Positions 34,402-43,018 of a DNA stretch of 64,000 bases are shown here, one piece after another. Numbering within the stretch: the stretch's first letter is position 1; the number at the start of each line of letters is the position of its first letter. The stretch covers positions 62,001-126,000 of the forward strand of contig CBCYME010000003.1 of assembly GCA_965183835.1 (NCBI GenBank), read 5' to 3'. The notes below the pieces were generated by a model. That model was not told where the DNA came from. It ran no database searches and worked only from the letters and a program-made list of their open reading frames with translations. The position numbers were made by a program, and so were the translations under genes. Source of the DNA: OMPR01 sp965183835. Its GTDB lineage: Bacteria > Pseudomonadota > Alphaproteobacteria > Rhodobacterales > Rhodobacteraceae.

Positions 34402-35362
34402 GAGCCTGCCGCATCAACAACGCTTTCCTTGGAACCTTGATTGGAATCTGCTGCGCACTTTTATGGTCATCGTCGAACAGCGCGGCATTTCAAAGGCCGC
34501 CGACTTTTTGGGCCTGAAACAACCAACGGTTTCTGCCGCTTTGAAACGCCTCGAAACGGCGACTGGCCGAACGCTTATCATTCGAAAACCCAACGAGTTC
34601 ACCATTACGCGCGCGGGCCATGCGCTCTATTCTGAATGTGCCAAAATCTTTGGCTCAATCTCGCAGCTCCCTTCGCTCTTGAATGTCGACAATGCTGAAT
34701 TGCGCGGGCACCTTTCGATCGCCACCACCAGCTCAGTGATCTCAGAGCATTTTGACGACTTTCTGGACCGATTTTCCACCGCGCATCCGCATGTCACCTA
34801 TTCTTTTTCGGTTTTTGAAAGTGACGAAGTTGAAACGATGATTTCACAAAACCGGGCGAGTTTTGGCATCTGCCTTTTGTCAAAGGCCCCGCAAAACCTC
34901 GACAGGTTCGTTTTGTGCAGGGAATTTTTTGGCCTCTACTGCGGCGCCCGCCACCCCTTGTTCCATGCCGACCAGATCAACATCAAGGATCTAGAAGGGG
35001 AACCGTTTGTGGCCTTTCAAACCGAAGCCGAAGGCGGCCCACTGGATGTCGTGTCCCGCCTTAGGGCGCGGGTGGGTCTGGCCAACACTTGGCGCGGTGT
35101 CTCTTCAAGCTTGAATGAAATCCGGCGGATGATCATGGCAAACGTCGGGATCGGTGCGCTGCCCCTTCATGTTGCGAAACAAGACGTGGTCGCAGGCAAC
35201 ATTCGCCAATTGCCCCCTTACGACGACCTGCCCCTGGTCAACATCTACCTGATCACAAACCCTGCCCGCCGCCAGTCCGACGCCGAAGCCATCTTTCTCG
35301 CCAACTGCGCGGCAGAACTGTCTGAAATTCCGATTGAAACCCGAACCTATGGGGCCACCTAA
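34400..35362 (+). CDS. LysR family regulator of the adjacent amino-acid operon
   Basis: A 320-residue LysR protein. The helix-turn-helix is at residues 30-50 (ISKAADFLGLKQPTVSAALKRLE). The remainder is a periplasmic-binding-protein-like effector domain. It is divergent from the ABC importer operon across 137 bp, the classical arrangement for a LysR activator of the neighbouring genes. The inducer would then be the imported compound or a product of it. Confidence 0.88.
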   Translation: MSLPHQQRFPWNLDWNLLRTFMVIVEQRGISKAADFLGLKQPTVSAALKRLETATGRTLIIRKPNEFTITRAGHALYSECAKIFGSISQLPSLLNVDNAELRGHLSIATTSSVISEHFDDFLDRFSTAHPHVTYSFSVFESDEVETMISQNRASFGICLLSKAPQNLDRFVLCREFFGLYCGARHPLFHADQINIKDLEGEPFVAFQTEAEGGPLDVVSRLRARVGLANTWRGVSSSLNEIRRMIMANVGIGALPLHVAKQDVVAGNIRQLPPYDDLPLVNIYLITNPARRQSDAEAIFLANCAAELSEIPIETRTYGAT

Positions 35363-35405
35363 CCGGACCCTCTCAGGGTTCATCGGGTTCGCTATAGCCC
35401 CCGAT

Positions 35406-36332
35406 TTAAATCAAATCAGTCCCAAGTCCCTGCGTGTCCAACACCGATTTCACCGCAAGGTTAAACACCTGCGCCTGTGGAGACAGAACTTCGTCAGGGC
35501 GATGCATCAGCCCGACCGGCCCCCGTGTCATCGCTGTATCAAAGGGCAATGCCTTTAGATGCCCATCTGCAATCTCAGTGGCAACAACGCCCGCTGAAAT
35601 GATCCAAATCGCATCGGAATGGCGCGTAAACTGACGGCCAAAGGCCCCTGACACGGTTTCCAGACGATTTTCAATCGACCCCACCCCATGAGCAATCAAA
35701 AGACGATCCACCAATGGCCGGATGGCAGACCCTTTGGGTGGGTAAATCACCTGCCATTCACCGATCCGTTTTAAATCCGGCGCCTCAAGCAGTGGATGGC
35801 CTGCCCGCACCACGAATTCGACTTGCTCTTCGTAAAGCTGTGTAAATGTGATCCCCTGCATCGTCTCGGGTCGTCCCAATCGGCCAATCACCAAATCCAA
35901 ATCCCCAACACGCAACCGTTCAACAAGATAGCCGTGCGGCCCATCCACAATTCTAAGAGCTGTATTTGGGGACAGTTCCGCAAACTTGGTTGCGACACCC
36001 GGCATCAGACGCGCCGCAACCGAGGGCAAAGCCCCAACCGATAGCAAAGCCTTACCGCGCGCGCCAACCTGCGCGACCCCAGTCAACCCTTGCTGAAGAG
36101 AGGCAAGCGACATCTCGGCAAAATGCAAAAACACCTCGCCTTGTGGCGTCAACGAGACCCCGGCCCGGTTCCGCGTCAACAGGGTCGCCCCCATGATGTT
36201 TTCCAGCTCTTTTAGGGTCTTGGAAATCGCAGGCTGGGTCAAAAACAGCTTTTCTGCCGCAACCTTCAGACTCTGCTCGCGGCAGATTTCCACAAAGCAT
36301 TGGATGTGGCGGAACTTGATACGGCGATCCAT
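35406..36332 (-). CDS. pcaQ: LysR regulator of protocatechuate genes
   Basis: A 308-residue LysR protein. The start RRIKFRHIQCFVEICREQSL and the recognition segment KVAAEKLFLTQPAISKTLKELE agree with PcaQ/GbpR-type proteins. PcaQ activates pca genes in response to beta-carboxymuconate or its lactone. It is divergent from pobA-pcaCHG, as in other alphaproteobacteria. An ATAAT-N8-ATTAT repeat at 36331-36348 overlaps its own start. Confidence 0.85.
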   Translation of the reverse strand: MDRRIKFRHIQCFVEICREQSLKVAAEKLFLTQPAISKTLKELENIMGATLLTRNRAGVSLTPQGEVFLHFAEMSLASLQQGLTGVAQVGARGKALLSVGALPSVAARLMPGVATKFAELSPNTALRIVDGPHGYLVERLRVGDLDLVIGRLGRPETMQGITFTQLYEEQVEFVVRAGHPLLEAPDLKRIGEWQVIYPPKGSAIRPLVDRLLIAHGVGSIENRLETVSGAFGRQFTRHSDAIWIISAGVVATEIADGHLKALPFDTAMTRGPVGLMHRPDEVLSPQAQVFNLAVKSVLDTQGLGTDLI

Positions 36333-36392
36333 AATTACTTACCATTATTGGAAACTAAACACGACATAAGATCATTTTAATTATCCGTTTCC
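36331..36392. promoter_or_regulatory. pcaQ/pobA divergent control region
   Basis: ATAAT (36331-36335) and ATTAT (36344-36348) form an inverted repeat over the pcaQ start. GGAAAC (36350-36355) and GTTTCC (36387-36392) form a wider one. Either could be a PcaQ site; I cannot decide between them from sequence alone. Confidence 0.35.
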
Positions 36393-36432
36393 GACAAGCA
36401 ATATCGCTACAAAAGATTTCAGGAGAGCACAC

Positions 36433-37602
36433 ATGCGCACCCAAGTCGCGATCATTGGCGGCGGCCCCTCAGGGCTTTTGCTCAGCCAACTGCTGCACCG
36501 CAAGGGCATCGACACCGTGGTGCTGGAACGCAAAACCAAAGACTATGTTCTGGGCCGGATACGCGCCGGTATTCTAGAGGTCGGCTTTGTGAACCTGATG
36601 CGCGAAGCTGGCGTCGCGGACCGTATGGACAAAGAATGTTTTGCCCATGATGGCACTGTCATCTCGTTCGGCGAAACCCAGTTCAACATTGATTTCAAAG
36701 AACTGACTGGCAGTAATGTCGTTGTTTATGGCCAAACCGAAGTCACACGCGACCTCTACGAAGCCCGCGAAGCAATGGGCGGTCATATTGTGTTCAACAC
36801 AGAAAACGTGACTATTCATGGCGCGGATTCAGACGCACCACATGTCACGTATACAGTTGATGGCACCGAACACAGGATTGAATGTGACTATGTCGCCGGG
36901 TGTGATGGATTCCACGGCATCAGCCGCCAGACCATTCCGTTGAACATACGCAAAGAATACGAAAAACTGTATCCGTTTGGCTGGCTGGGCATATTGTCAG
37001 AAACCCCACCTGTGAATGACGAACTGATCTATTCCGGGTCCGAACGCGGCTTTGCGCTGTGTTCGATGCGCAACGAAAACCTCAGCCGGTATTACATCCA
37101 ATGCTCGCTGTCTGATGCCCCCGAAGATTGGACAGATGACGCGTTTTGGGCCGAGCTCAAGCGGCGTATCCCCGCTGAATATGCAGACAAGCTGGTAACC
37201 GGCCCTTCTATCGAGAAATCCATTGCGCCGCTGCGGTCCTTTGTGACCGAACCGATGCGCTGGGGGCGGTTGTTCCTGTGCGGGGACGCGGCCCATATTG
37301 TGCCGCCCACCGGCGCAAAGGGATTGAACACCGCCGCCAGCGATATCCACTATTTGTACAATGGGCTGGTGAAAATGTACGAAACAGGCGACAGCACAGG
37401 CATCGACCAATATTCAGAGAAAGCACTGGCCCGCATCTGGAAGGCCGAGCGGTTCAGCTGGTCCACGACAAACCTGTTGCATCGGTTTCCGGACCAGAAT
37501 GCCTTTGATCTGAAGATGCAAAAGGCCGATGTCGACTTTCTGCGTGAAAACCGCGAGGCGCAATCAGTCTTTGCCCAGAACTATGTGGGGTTGCCGTACT
37601 GA
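36433..37602 (+). CDS. pobA: 4-hydroxybenzoate 3-monooxygenase
   Basis: A 389-residue flavoprotein hydroxylase, the usual length for PobA. The FAD motif GGGPSG is at residues 9-14, RIRAGILE near residue 43 is the substrate-side segment, and the second flavin motif is CGDAAHIVPPTGAKGLN. It adds a hydroxyl to 4-hydroxybenzoate with NADPH and oxygen to give protocatechuate. The start follows a CAGGAGA box. It leads the operon pobA-pcaC-pcaH-pcaG and is divergent from pcaQ. Confidence 0.95.
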   Translation: MRTQVAIIGGGPSGLLLSQLLHRKGIDTVVLERKTKDYVLGRIRAGILEVGFVNLMREAGVADRMDKECFAHDGTVISFGETQFNIDFKELTGSNVVVYGQTEVTRDLYEAREAMGGHIVFNTENVTIHGADSDAPHVTYTVDGTEHRIECDYVAGCDGFHGISRQTIPLNIRKEYEKLYPFGWLGILSETPPVNDELIYSGSERGFALCSMRNENLSRYYIQCSLSDAPEDWTDDAFWAELKRRIPAEYADKLVTGPSIEKSIAPLRSFVTEPMRWGRLFLCGDAAHIVPPTGAKGLNTAASDIHYLYNGLVKMYETGDSTGIDQYSEKALARIWKAERFSWSTTNLLHRFPDQNAFDLKMQKADVDFLRENREAQSVFAQNYVGLPY

Positions 37603-37650
37603 TGTGTTTCCTCAATTTCAAACCGGGGCATTCTTACAGGAGACATCGTG

Positions 37651-38028
37651 ATGAGTGATCGCTTTGACGCGGGCATGAACGTGCGGCGGCGCATATTGGG
37701 CGACGCCCATGTTGACCGGGCGCAAACGGCCATGGCCCCAATAGACGAACCGTTCCAGACCTTGATTACCGAAGGAGCGTGGGGCACGGTTTGGGCCTCG
37801 GACGGGATTAGCGATCGAGAACGGTCCATGCTGACGCTGGCCTTGCTGGCGGCGCTTGGAAATTTCGAAGAGATCCCGATGCATATCCGCGCCACGGCGC
37901 GCACCGGGGCTAGCAAACAAGACGTGCTTGAGGCGTTTCAGCATGTCGCGATCTATGCGGGCGTTCCACGCGCCAACCATGCGCTCAAGCTGGCGAAACA
38001 GACATACGAAGAGATAGAACAGGAGTGA
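37651..38028 (+). CDS. pcaC: 4-carboxymuconolactone decarboxylase
   Basis: A 125-residue AhpD-like decarboxylase. The sequence WASDGISDRERSMLTLALLAALG and a conserved His in EEIPMHIRATARTGAS are typical of PcaC. It converts gamma-carboxymuconolactone to beta-ketoadipate enol-lactone. The ATG at 37651 is preferred over the GTG three bases earlier because of the spacing from AGGAG. The preceding enzyme, PcaB, is not encoded nearby. Confidence 0.93.
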   Translation: MSDRFDAGMNVRRRILGDAHVDRAQTAMAPIDEPFQTLITEGAWGTVWASDGISDRERSMLTLALLAALGNFEEIPMHIRATARTGASKQDVLEAFQHVAIYAGVPRANHALKLAKQTYEEIEQE

Positions 38029-38072
38029 CGGGGAAATGCACACACAGGACCAGCCAGAGGTGTCATCCAGCC

Positions 38073-38801
38073 ATGTCTAAACCAGCCGAATTCTATCAGC
38101 GGGATCGCGAGCGGCATCCAGCTGCCCTGACGCCCAGCTATAAAACAAGTGTTGCGCGCTCCCCTCGGTACGCACTGATTTCACTACAAAACTCGGTCAG
38201 CGAGGTCACCGGACCAGTATTCGGTCACGCGGATATTGACCCAATCGACAACGATCTGCTCAGCAATTACGCCCAGCCGGATCAAAGCCCGATTGGGGAA
38301 CGCATCATCATCCATGGCAAGGTTCTGGATGAAAACGCGCGCCCCGTGCCCAACACGCTTGTCGAGATTTGGCAAGCCAATGCGGGTGGGCGCTATCGGC
38401 ATAAGAAAGACACCTATCTTGCGCCAATTGATCCGAACTTTGGCGGCTGCGGGCGCACGATGACCGACGAAAACGGGTATTACTATTTTCGCACAGTCAA
38501 ACCCGGTGCTTACCCTTGGCGCAATTTGGTGAACAACTGGCGGCCTGCGCATATTCACCTGTCGATCTTTGGCTCAGGCTTTGCCCAACGTTTGATTACA
38601 CAGCTTTATTTTGAGGGCGACCCGCTGATCCACAAATGCCCGATCGTCAATACGATCCCGGATCCCGACGCCATCGAGCAGCTGATCGCCCGGCTGGATC
38701 TGAACGCTACGATCCCTTTGGATACAATCGCTTACAAGTTCGACATCGTTTTGCGCGGGCGCCGGTCGACCCTGTTTGAAAACCGGTTGGAGGGCAACTG
38801 A
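38073..38801 (+). CDS. pcaH: Protocatechuate 3,4-dioxygenase beta subunit
   Basis: A 242-residue intradiol dioxygenase subunit. The likely Fe(III) ligands are Tyr115, Tyr147, His160 and His162 (DTYLAP, GAYPWR and RPAHIHLS). It cleaves protocatechuate between the hydroxyls to beta-carboxymuconate with PcaG. The start at 38073 gives the usual N terminus; a GTG at 38025 overlapping pcaC is less likely. The stop overlaps the pcaG start by one base (TGATG). Confidence 0.95.
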   Translation: MSKPAEFYQRDRERHPAALTPSYKTSVARSPRYALISLQNSVSEVTGPVFGHADIDPIDNDLLSNYAQPDQSPIGERIIIHGKVLDENARPVPNTLVEIWQANAGGRYRHKKDTYLAPIDPNFGGCGRTMTDENGYYYFRTVKPGAYPWRNLVNNWRPAHIHLSIFGSGFAQRLITQLYFEGDPLIHKCPIVNTIPDPDAIEQLIARLDLNATIPLDTIAYKFDIVLRGRRSTLFENRLEGN

Positions 38802-39421
38802 TGTCTCAGGATCTGAATTACCTCAAAGAAACCCCCTCGCAAACCGCCGGACCTTATGTGCACATCGGGTTGGCGCCGGGTGCAGCCGGGTTTGACATCT
38901 ATCGTCAGGAGTTGGGATGGGACATTTGCGGCCCGAATGCCAATGGGGAACGCATCCGGATTGAAGGTGTCGTGATTGATGGCACCGGATCGCCCATCAA
39001 AGATGTGCTGCTAGAGGCGTGGCAGGCCAATGCAGCAGGCATTTATGCTCACCCCGAAGGCGGTGGAGATGTCGAAGACGGATTTCGCGGGTGGGGCCGT
39101 GTCATTACCGATTTTGAAACCGGTGAATGGGGGTTCGACACTGTTAAACCGGGTGCAACGCGTGGACGCAATGTCGGGATGCAGGCCCCTCATATCAACC
39201 TCTGGATCGTGGCACGGGGCATCAATGTCGGGCTGAACACCCGCATCTATTTCGACGATGAGATGGATGCCAATGCCGCCGATCCAGTGCTGAACCTGAT
39301 CGAATGGGAACGCCGCCGCGCCACCCTGATCGCCAAACGCTCAGACCGTGATGGCCAGACTATCTATCGATTTGATGTCCGGCTGCAAAGCGAAGACGAA
39401 ACCGTCTTTTTCGACATCTAA
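38801..39421 (+). CDS. pcaG: Protocatechuate 3,4-dioxygenase alpha subunit
   Basis: A 206-residue subunit of the intradiol dioxygenase. SQTAGPYVHIGLAPG near the start and LLEAWQANAAGIY in the middle are typical of PcaG. As in the family, the segment matching the beta subunit's metal site has lost ligands (APHINLWI in place of AHIHLS), so the iron is held by PcaH. It is the last gene of the operon, followed by a hairpin at 39428. Confidence 0.94.
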   Translation: MSQDLNYLKETPSQTAGPYVHIGLAPGAAGFDIYRQELGWDICGPNANGERIRIEGVVIDGTGSPIKDVLLEAWQANAAGIYAHPEGGGDVEDGFRGWGRVITDFETGEWGFDTVKPGATRGRNVGMQAPHINLWIVARGINVGLNTRIYFDDEMDANAADPVLNLIEWERRRATLIAKRSDRDGQTIYRFDVRLQSEDETVFFDI

Positions 39422-39427
39422 ACCACA

Positions 39428-39461
39428 CGGTCCGCCAGCCTAAATACCAACAGGCGGACCG
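39428..39461 (+). terminator. Terminator hairpin after pcaG
   Basis: CGGTCCGCC (39428-39436) pairs perfectly with GGCGGACCG (39453-39461), 9 pairs around a 16-nt loop, 6 nt after the pcaG stop. There is no strong U-run. Confidence 0.6.
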
Positions 39462-39574
39462 ATCAGACAGCGTTTAATCGGTAGAACACCGCCCATCCCC
39501 CGCACCCAATTCACAAACAAAAGACCCGCGTTTTGGTGCTGATTGTTGACCTGCGTACTTTTTAGCATTACGAA

Positions 39575-39584
39575 CTGTATACAG
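39575..39584. promoter_or_regulatory. Candidate GntR operator upstream of the first ThDP enzyme
   Basis: CTGTATACAG is a perfect 10-bp palindrome, a form typical of FCD-class GntR operators. It begins right after a possible promoter (TTGACC at 39546-39551, 17-bp spacer, TACGAA at 39569-39574), so binding would block initiation. Its GTATAC core recurs upstream of the GntR gene at 42907-42912. Confidence 0.5.
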
Positions 39585-39619
39585 ATCTAAACGCAATTCT
39601 CCAACGCAAAGGCCACGCC

Positions 39620-41353
39620 GTGAACGAGACAACTCCAAACACCTTAAACGGTGCACAGATCATTTTGAAAATGCTGGAACTTCATGGCGTTAAGCATGTT
39701 TTTGGCTTGCCTGGGGAAACCACAATCGGCTGGTACAAGGAATGGCGCGAACATTCTGACATCGAATATGTGCTGACTCGGGACGAACGCACCGCCTCGT
39801 ACGCGGCCGAAGCCTATGCCAAAATCACTGGCCGCCCCTGCGTGCTCGAAGCGCCAAGCCCCGGCGTTACCCACTGCACACCTGGCATTACCGAAGCTTA
39901 TCTGAGCTCGGTTCCTGTAATTTTCTTTAGCTCAGATATCCCGATCAATCAGGACAAAAAGCACGGCTTGACTGGCGTGGATCAAACCGCGCTGTATGAC
40001 AGCATTTGCAAAGAATCCTTTGTCCTGACCAACGCCAAAGAGATCCCATTTTTACTCCGGCGCGCGTTCCGCGTGGCAACTTCGGGGCGCCCTGCCCCTG
40101 TGCACATTCGTGTCCCAATCAATGTGTTTCATGAAGAAGCCGAGATCAGCGACCTTTACGCCGAAAGCGATTACAGCGTTTACCCGGCGCACCGGCCCGT
40201 CGCCGATCACAGCAAAATCAAAGCCGCGGTTGAGGTTTTGCTCGCTGCGAAAAATCCGGTCATCGTCTGTGGCCAAGGCGGGTTGATTTCCAAAGCAACG
40301 GACGCGCTGCTTGAACTGGCGGAATTGCTGCAAATCCCGGTTGGAACCACAACGCCGGGCAAAGGCACCATTCCCGAAAACCACCCCTTAGCGTTGCGCG
40401 TGATCGGGGGACGGGGCGGTATGGAATATTCCAACCGCTATGTCCGCGAGGCAGACACGGTGTTTTTCATCGGAACAAACACCGACAGTGCCGCAACCGA
40501 TCATTGGAAACTGTATGGTGATCCAAATGCAAAAACATTCATGCATCTGGATATCGCCGAAGCCCACGTGGGCAACAATTTCCCGGTCAAAATCGGACTG
40601 GTTGGCGATGCGCGCGCCAGTTTGGAATACATGGTCGAAATCATCAAAAAGGACCACCCAACCCTGCAGCGTGATGCGGTCGATCTGAACCCGATCAAGA
40701 AAACTGCATTGGATAAAGTGTTCAATTCCAACATTCCAATGCCCGAAGGGACTGTATCACCCGTCAAGCTCAGTCAGGCGTTGGACAAAATCCTGCCAGC
40801 AAATGCGATCGTGACCTCGGAACCCGGCGTCAGCGCGATCTACCCCTCAGCCTTGTTGACCATCAAAGAGGCCGGGCGCCGCTATATCACCAACTATTCG
40901 ATGGGCGCGTTGGGCTATTCGGTTCCTGCAGCTTTGGGCGCGTCTTATGCCTCGGACGGGCCGATCATTTCGTTCACCGGGGATGGATCATTTGGCTTTG
41001 TGATGGGCGATATGGAAACCATCCGACGCAGCAACAAAAACGTCACCGTCATCCTGACCCGCAATGACGCCTTTGGTTGGATCCGGGGCGAAGCCATGTT
41101 GCTGGACGACGTGGACGAACCTTGGTCGACTGATTTCGGATCTGTAGATTACATCAAACTGGCCGAGGCGTTTGGCTTTCAAACCGCGCGGATCACCAGC
41201 GAAGATGATATCGAGGCGATCCTGCAGGATGCAATCGACCATCCCGGTGCCAGCTTTATCGAGATGATGGTGCCAACGCAGGACAAGATTATCCCGTTTG
41301 TGCCCAACTGGGTGCGCGCGGCCAAAGCAAAGAACCTGCCCTATTTCGAATAA
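39620..41353 (+). CDS. ThDP-dependent enzyme, acetolactate-synthase-like
   Basis: A 577-residue thiamine-diphosphate enzyme with N-terminal PYR, central and C-terminal PP domains. The catalytic Glu is in TRDERTASYAAEAYAK near residue 55, and the Mg-ThDP motif GDGSFGFVMG starts near residue 454 and ends at the usual Asn (LTRND). Overall it resembles acetolactate synthases, but FAD-binding and regulatory hallmarks are not clear and no small subunit lies beside it. It is convergent with an Asp/Glu-racemase gene and shares a GTATAC element with the GntR gene. Substrate is unknown; a 2-oxoacid decarboxylase or carboligase is expected. Confidence 0.82.
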   Translation: MNETTPNTLNGAQIILKMLELHGVKHVFGLPGETTIGWYKEWREHSDIEYVLTRDERTASYAAEAYAKITGRPCVLEAPSPGVTHCTPGITEAYLSSVPVIFFSSDIPINQDKKHGLTGVDQTALYDSICKESFVLTNAKEIPFLLRRAFRVATSGRPAPVHIRVPINVFHEEAEISDLYAESDYSVYPAHRPVADHSKIKAAVEVLLAAKNPVIVCGQGGLISKATDALLELAELLQIPVGTTTPGKGTIPENHPLALRVIGGRGGMEYSNRYVREADTVFFIGTNTDSAATDHWKLYGDPNAKTFMHLDIAEAHVGNNFPVKIGLVGDARASLEYMVEIIKKDHPTLQRDAVDLNPIKKTALDKVFNSNIPMPEGTVSPVKLSQALDKILPANAIVTSEPGVSAIYPSALLTIKEAGRRYITNYSMGALGYSVPAALGASYASDGPIISFTGDGSFGFVMGDMETIRRSNKNVTVILTRNDAFGWIRGEAMLLDDVDEPWSTDFGSVDYIKLAEAFGFQTARITSEDDIEAILQDAIDHPGASFIEMMVPTQDKIIPFVPNWVRAAKAKNLPYFE

Positions 41354-41364
41354 AGCAGGCCCCG

Positions 41365-41392
41365 CGATCCGGTCTTAAAAGAGGCCGGATCG
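41365..41392. terminator. Bidirectional terminator between the ThDP and racemase-family genes
   Basis: CGATCCGG (41365-41372) pairs with CCGGATCG (41385-41392), with further pairing of TCTT and AAGA inside. It overlaps the stop of the minus-strand gene at 41375 and follows the plus-strand stop by 11 nt. Confidence 0.65.
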
Positions 41393-42130
41393 TGGATCAT
41401 CAAGATCCAAGGGAAACCGGTTTGGGATCAGCCCTTGATGGAACCAATTCACAAAAGAATGGATTGAAAACACCGGCAGGCCGGTTACCTTTCTAACGTC
41501 GAGCGCATAGGGCGTCATGTTGGTACATTCCAACACAATTGCCCCCACATCGCGATCCGTTTCGACGATCTGACGTGCCGCATCGATCATATCCTGACGA
41601 CACGCCTCGAAATCGATGGCTTCGTGATCATCCAGAATACTGCGGGTAAAGGTGTGGCCCTCGTCGGTCCCGAAAATGGGAACCTCGTCCAGATTTTTAA
41701 CCCCCGCCGCACGCAGGTGCGCAGGCGTCAGCGTATTTTTGGAAATGGTCAGAACGGCCACCTTTTTATCCGGCGCGAGCAGGGCCTGAACCATCGGGAT
41801 CTGCATGAGGGACGAGGTGGCCACAGGCACAGGCACGGCCTTGGAAATACGCTCTTGGGTCAGTGCCAGAAAGCCGCAATTCGTGGTGATCCCATCACAT
41901 CCAGATTCAACCAACTCGTTCGCGGCGGCGATGAAATCGTCCACCAACAGCATCGGATCCTGACGCACAACTTTGTCCGGGCTTGCCCCTTTAACGACCC
42001 TGTACTGCACTGGAAACGACCACGTCGTCGCATTGCCAATATCGCCAAAAATGCGAGGGAACCGTGCTTCGAGCATAAGGACGCCCAACGCCGCCCCATA
42101 AACAGATTTACCGCCATATACCATTGTCAT
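41375..42130 (-). CDS. Aspartate/glutamate racemase family protein
   Basis: A 251-residue cofactor-independent racemase-fold protein. The two catalytic cysteines of the family are visible in GITTNCGFLAL near residue 85 and LECTNMTPYA near residue 203. Relatives include hydantoin racemase, maleate isomerase and arylmalonate decarboxylase. An AAAAGG box lies 10 nt before the start. It is downstream of the GntR gene (24 bp), probably in one transcript. It could interconvert a chiral acid for the adjacent ThDP enzymes, but this is inference. Confidence 0.8.
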   Translation of the reverse strand: MTMVYGGKSVYGAALGVLMLEARFPRIFGDIGNATTWSFPVQYRVVKGASPDKVVRQDPMLLVDDFIAAANELVESGCDGITTNCGFLALTQERISKAVPVPVATSSLMQIPMVQALLAPDKKVAVLTISKNTLTPAHLRAAGVKNLDEVPIFGTDEGHTFTRSILDDHEAIDFEACRQDMIDAARQIVETDRDVGAIVLECTNMTPYALDVRKVTGLPVFSIHSFVNWFHQGLIPNRFPLDLDDPRSGLF

Positions 42131-42154
42131 GATGTGATACCTTTTCAGGGTCTC

Positions 42155-42817
42155 TTATTGCTGAGGGACGTAAAGATGCGTGTAAGCTTTGCCTACAATC
42201 TCGGTCGCTTCTGCGTTGTGTTTTTTGATATGATCGCTCATCCGGGCCACGGCAGCATCCGCATCACGTGCGGCGATCGCCTCAAAAATGTGCATGTGTG
42301 CCGCGTGGGTGATGTCGATCTTTTCGCGCATCGCGATCCAGCGGACATAGCGAATGCGCTCGTAAGTCAGTTCAATCATATTGACCAATTCGGGGTTTCC
42401 CGACAGCTTGGCGATCATCAGGTGAAACTGTTCGTCCAGTGCTACGATTTCCCGCGTTGGGGTTCCGTCTGTATAGCGACCTGCCGTGTCCAGAATAAAC
42501 TGTTGCAGCTCGGCAATCTGGTCATCACTTGCCCGCTCGACCGCGGCGCGAATGGCAGCGGTTTCCAGCGCCTCGCGCAGCTCGTAAAGGTTCACAACCA
42601 GTTGCGGATTGAGCGGTTGGCAGAAAAACCCACGCCCCGCCTCAAACATCAACAGCCCTTCGGCGGTCAACCGGTTCATCGCCTCGCGTAGCGGTGTTCG
42701 ACTTGCGCCAAGCCGTTTGGACAGTTCACTTTCGTTGATGCGCTCTGCTGGCTTGAATTCAAAATTGGCCGCCATGTGACGCACTTGCTCGTACACCAAA
42801 TCAACGCTTGTGCTCAT
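42155..42817 (-). CDS. GntR family regulator, FadR (FCD) subfamily
   Basis: A 220-residue regulator. The N-terminal winged helix has INESELSKRLGASRTPLREAMNRL. The C-terminal all-helical FCD domain has LDEQFHLMIAKLSGNPEL and HMHIFEAIAARDADAA, which hold the metal-ligand His residues. Such proteins control use of organic acids and amino acids. GTATAC elements upstream of its own gene and of the ThDP gene at 39620 are probable operators. Confidence 0.88.
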   Translation of the reverse strand: MSTSVDLVYEQVRHMAANFEFKPAERINESELSKRLGASRTPLREAMNRLTAEGLLMFEAGRGFFCQPLNPQLVVNLYELREALETAAIRAAVERASDDQIAELQQFILDTAGRYTDGTPTREIVALDEQFHLMIAKLSGNPELVNMIELTYERIRYVRWIAMREKIDITHAAHMHIFEAIAARDADAAVARMSDHIKKHNAEATEIVGKAYTHLYVPQQ

Positions 42818-42906
42818 GTTGGGTCATGTCCTCGATTGATTAGTTTCTTTCTGACAGGGCAGAGAGAAATGTCAATTGATTTGCGGACAATCTTGAATTC
42901 TCGTCA

Positions 42907-42912
42907 GTATAC
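42907..42912. promoter_or_regulatory. GTATAC core upstream of the GntR gene
   Basis: GTATAC within TCAGTATACAATTCTGA, about 90 bp upstream of the GntR start. The outer TCAG and CTGA also form an inverted repeat. The core matches the operator candidate at 39575-39584, suggesting autoregulation. Confidence 0.45.
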
Positions 42913-42959
42913 AATTCTGAAAACACCTCGATCCCAAGGGCCTTTCCCACAAATAGATA

Positions 42960-42983
42960 CGGCGACGGAGATCCGTCGCCGTT
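42960..42983 (-). terminator. Terminator hairpin after the second ThDP gene
   Basis: ACGGCGACGGA (42960-42970) and TCCGTCGCCGT (42973-42983) are perfectly complementary, giving about 10 pairs around a short loop. On the minus strand ATCTATTTG follows. Confidence 0.75.
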
Positions 42984-43018
42984 CTGGTCGCTCTGATTTC
43001 TGCATCCCAAAGGGCGTT

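Noticed and set aside
39620..41353. Sulfoacetaldehyde acetyltransferase (xsc)
   Set aside because: The N-terminal part does not show the xsc pattern, and no pta, taurine or isethionate gene is nearby.
41624..42691. A 355-codon plus-strand open frame opposite the racemase and GntR genes
   Set aside because: It spans two real genes on the other strand and has no motif; a codon-bias shadow.
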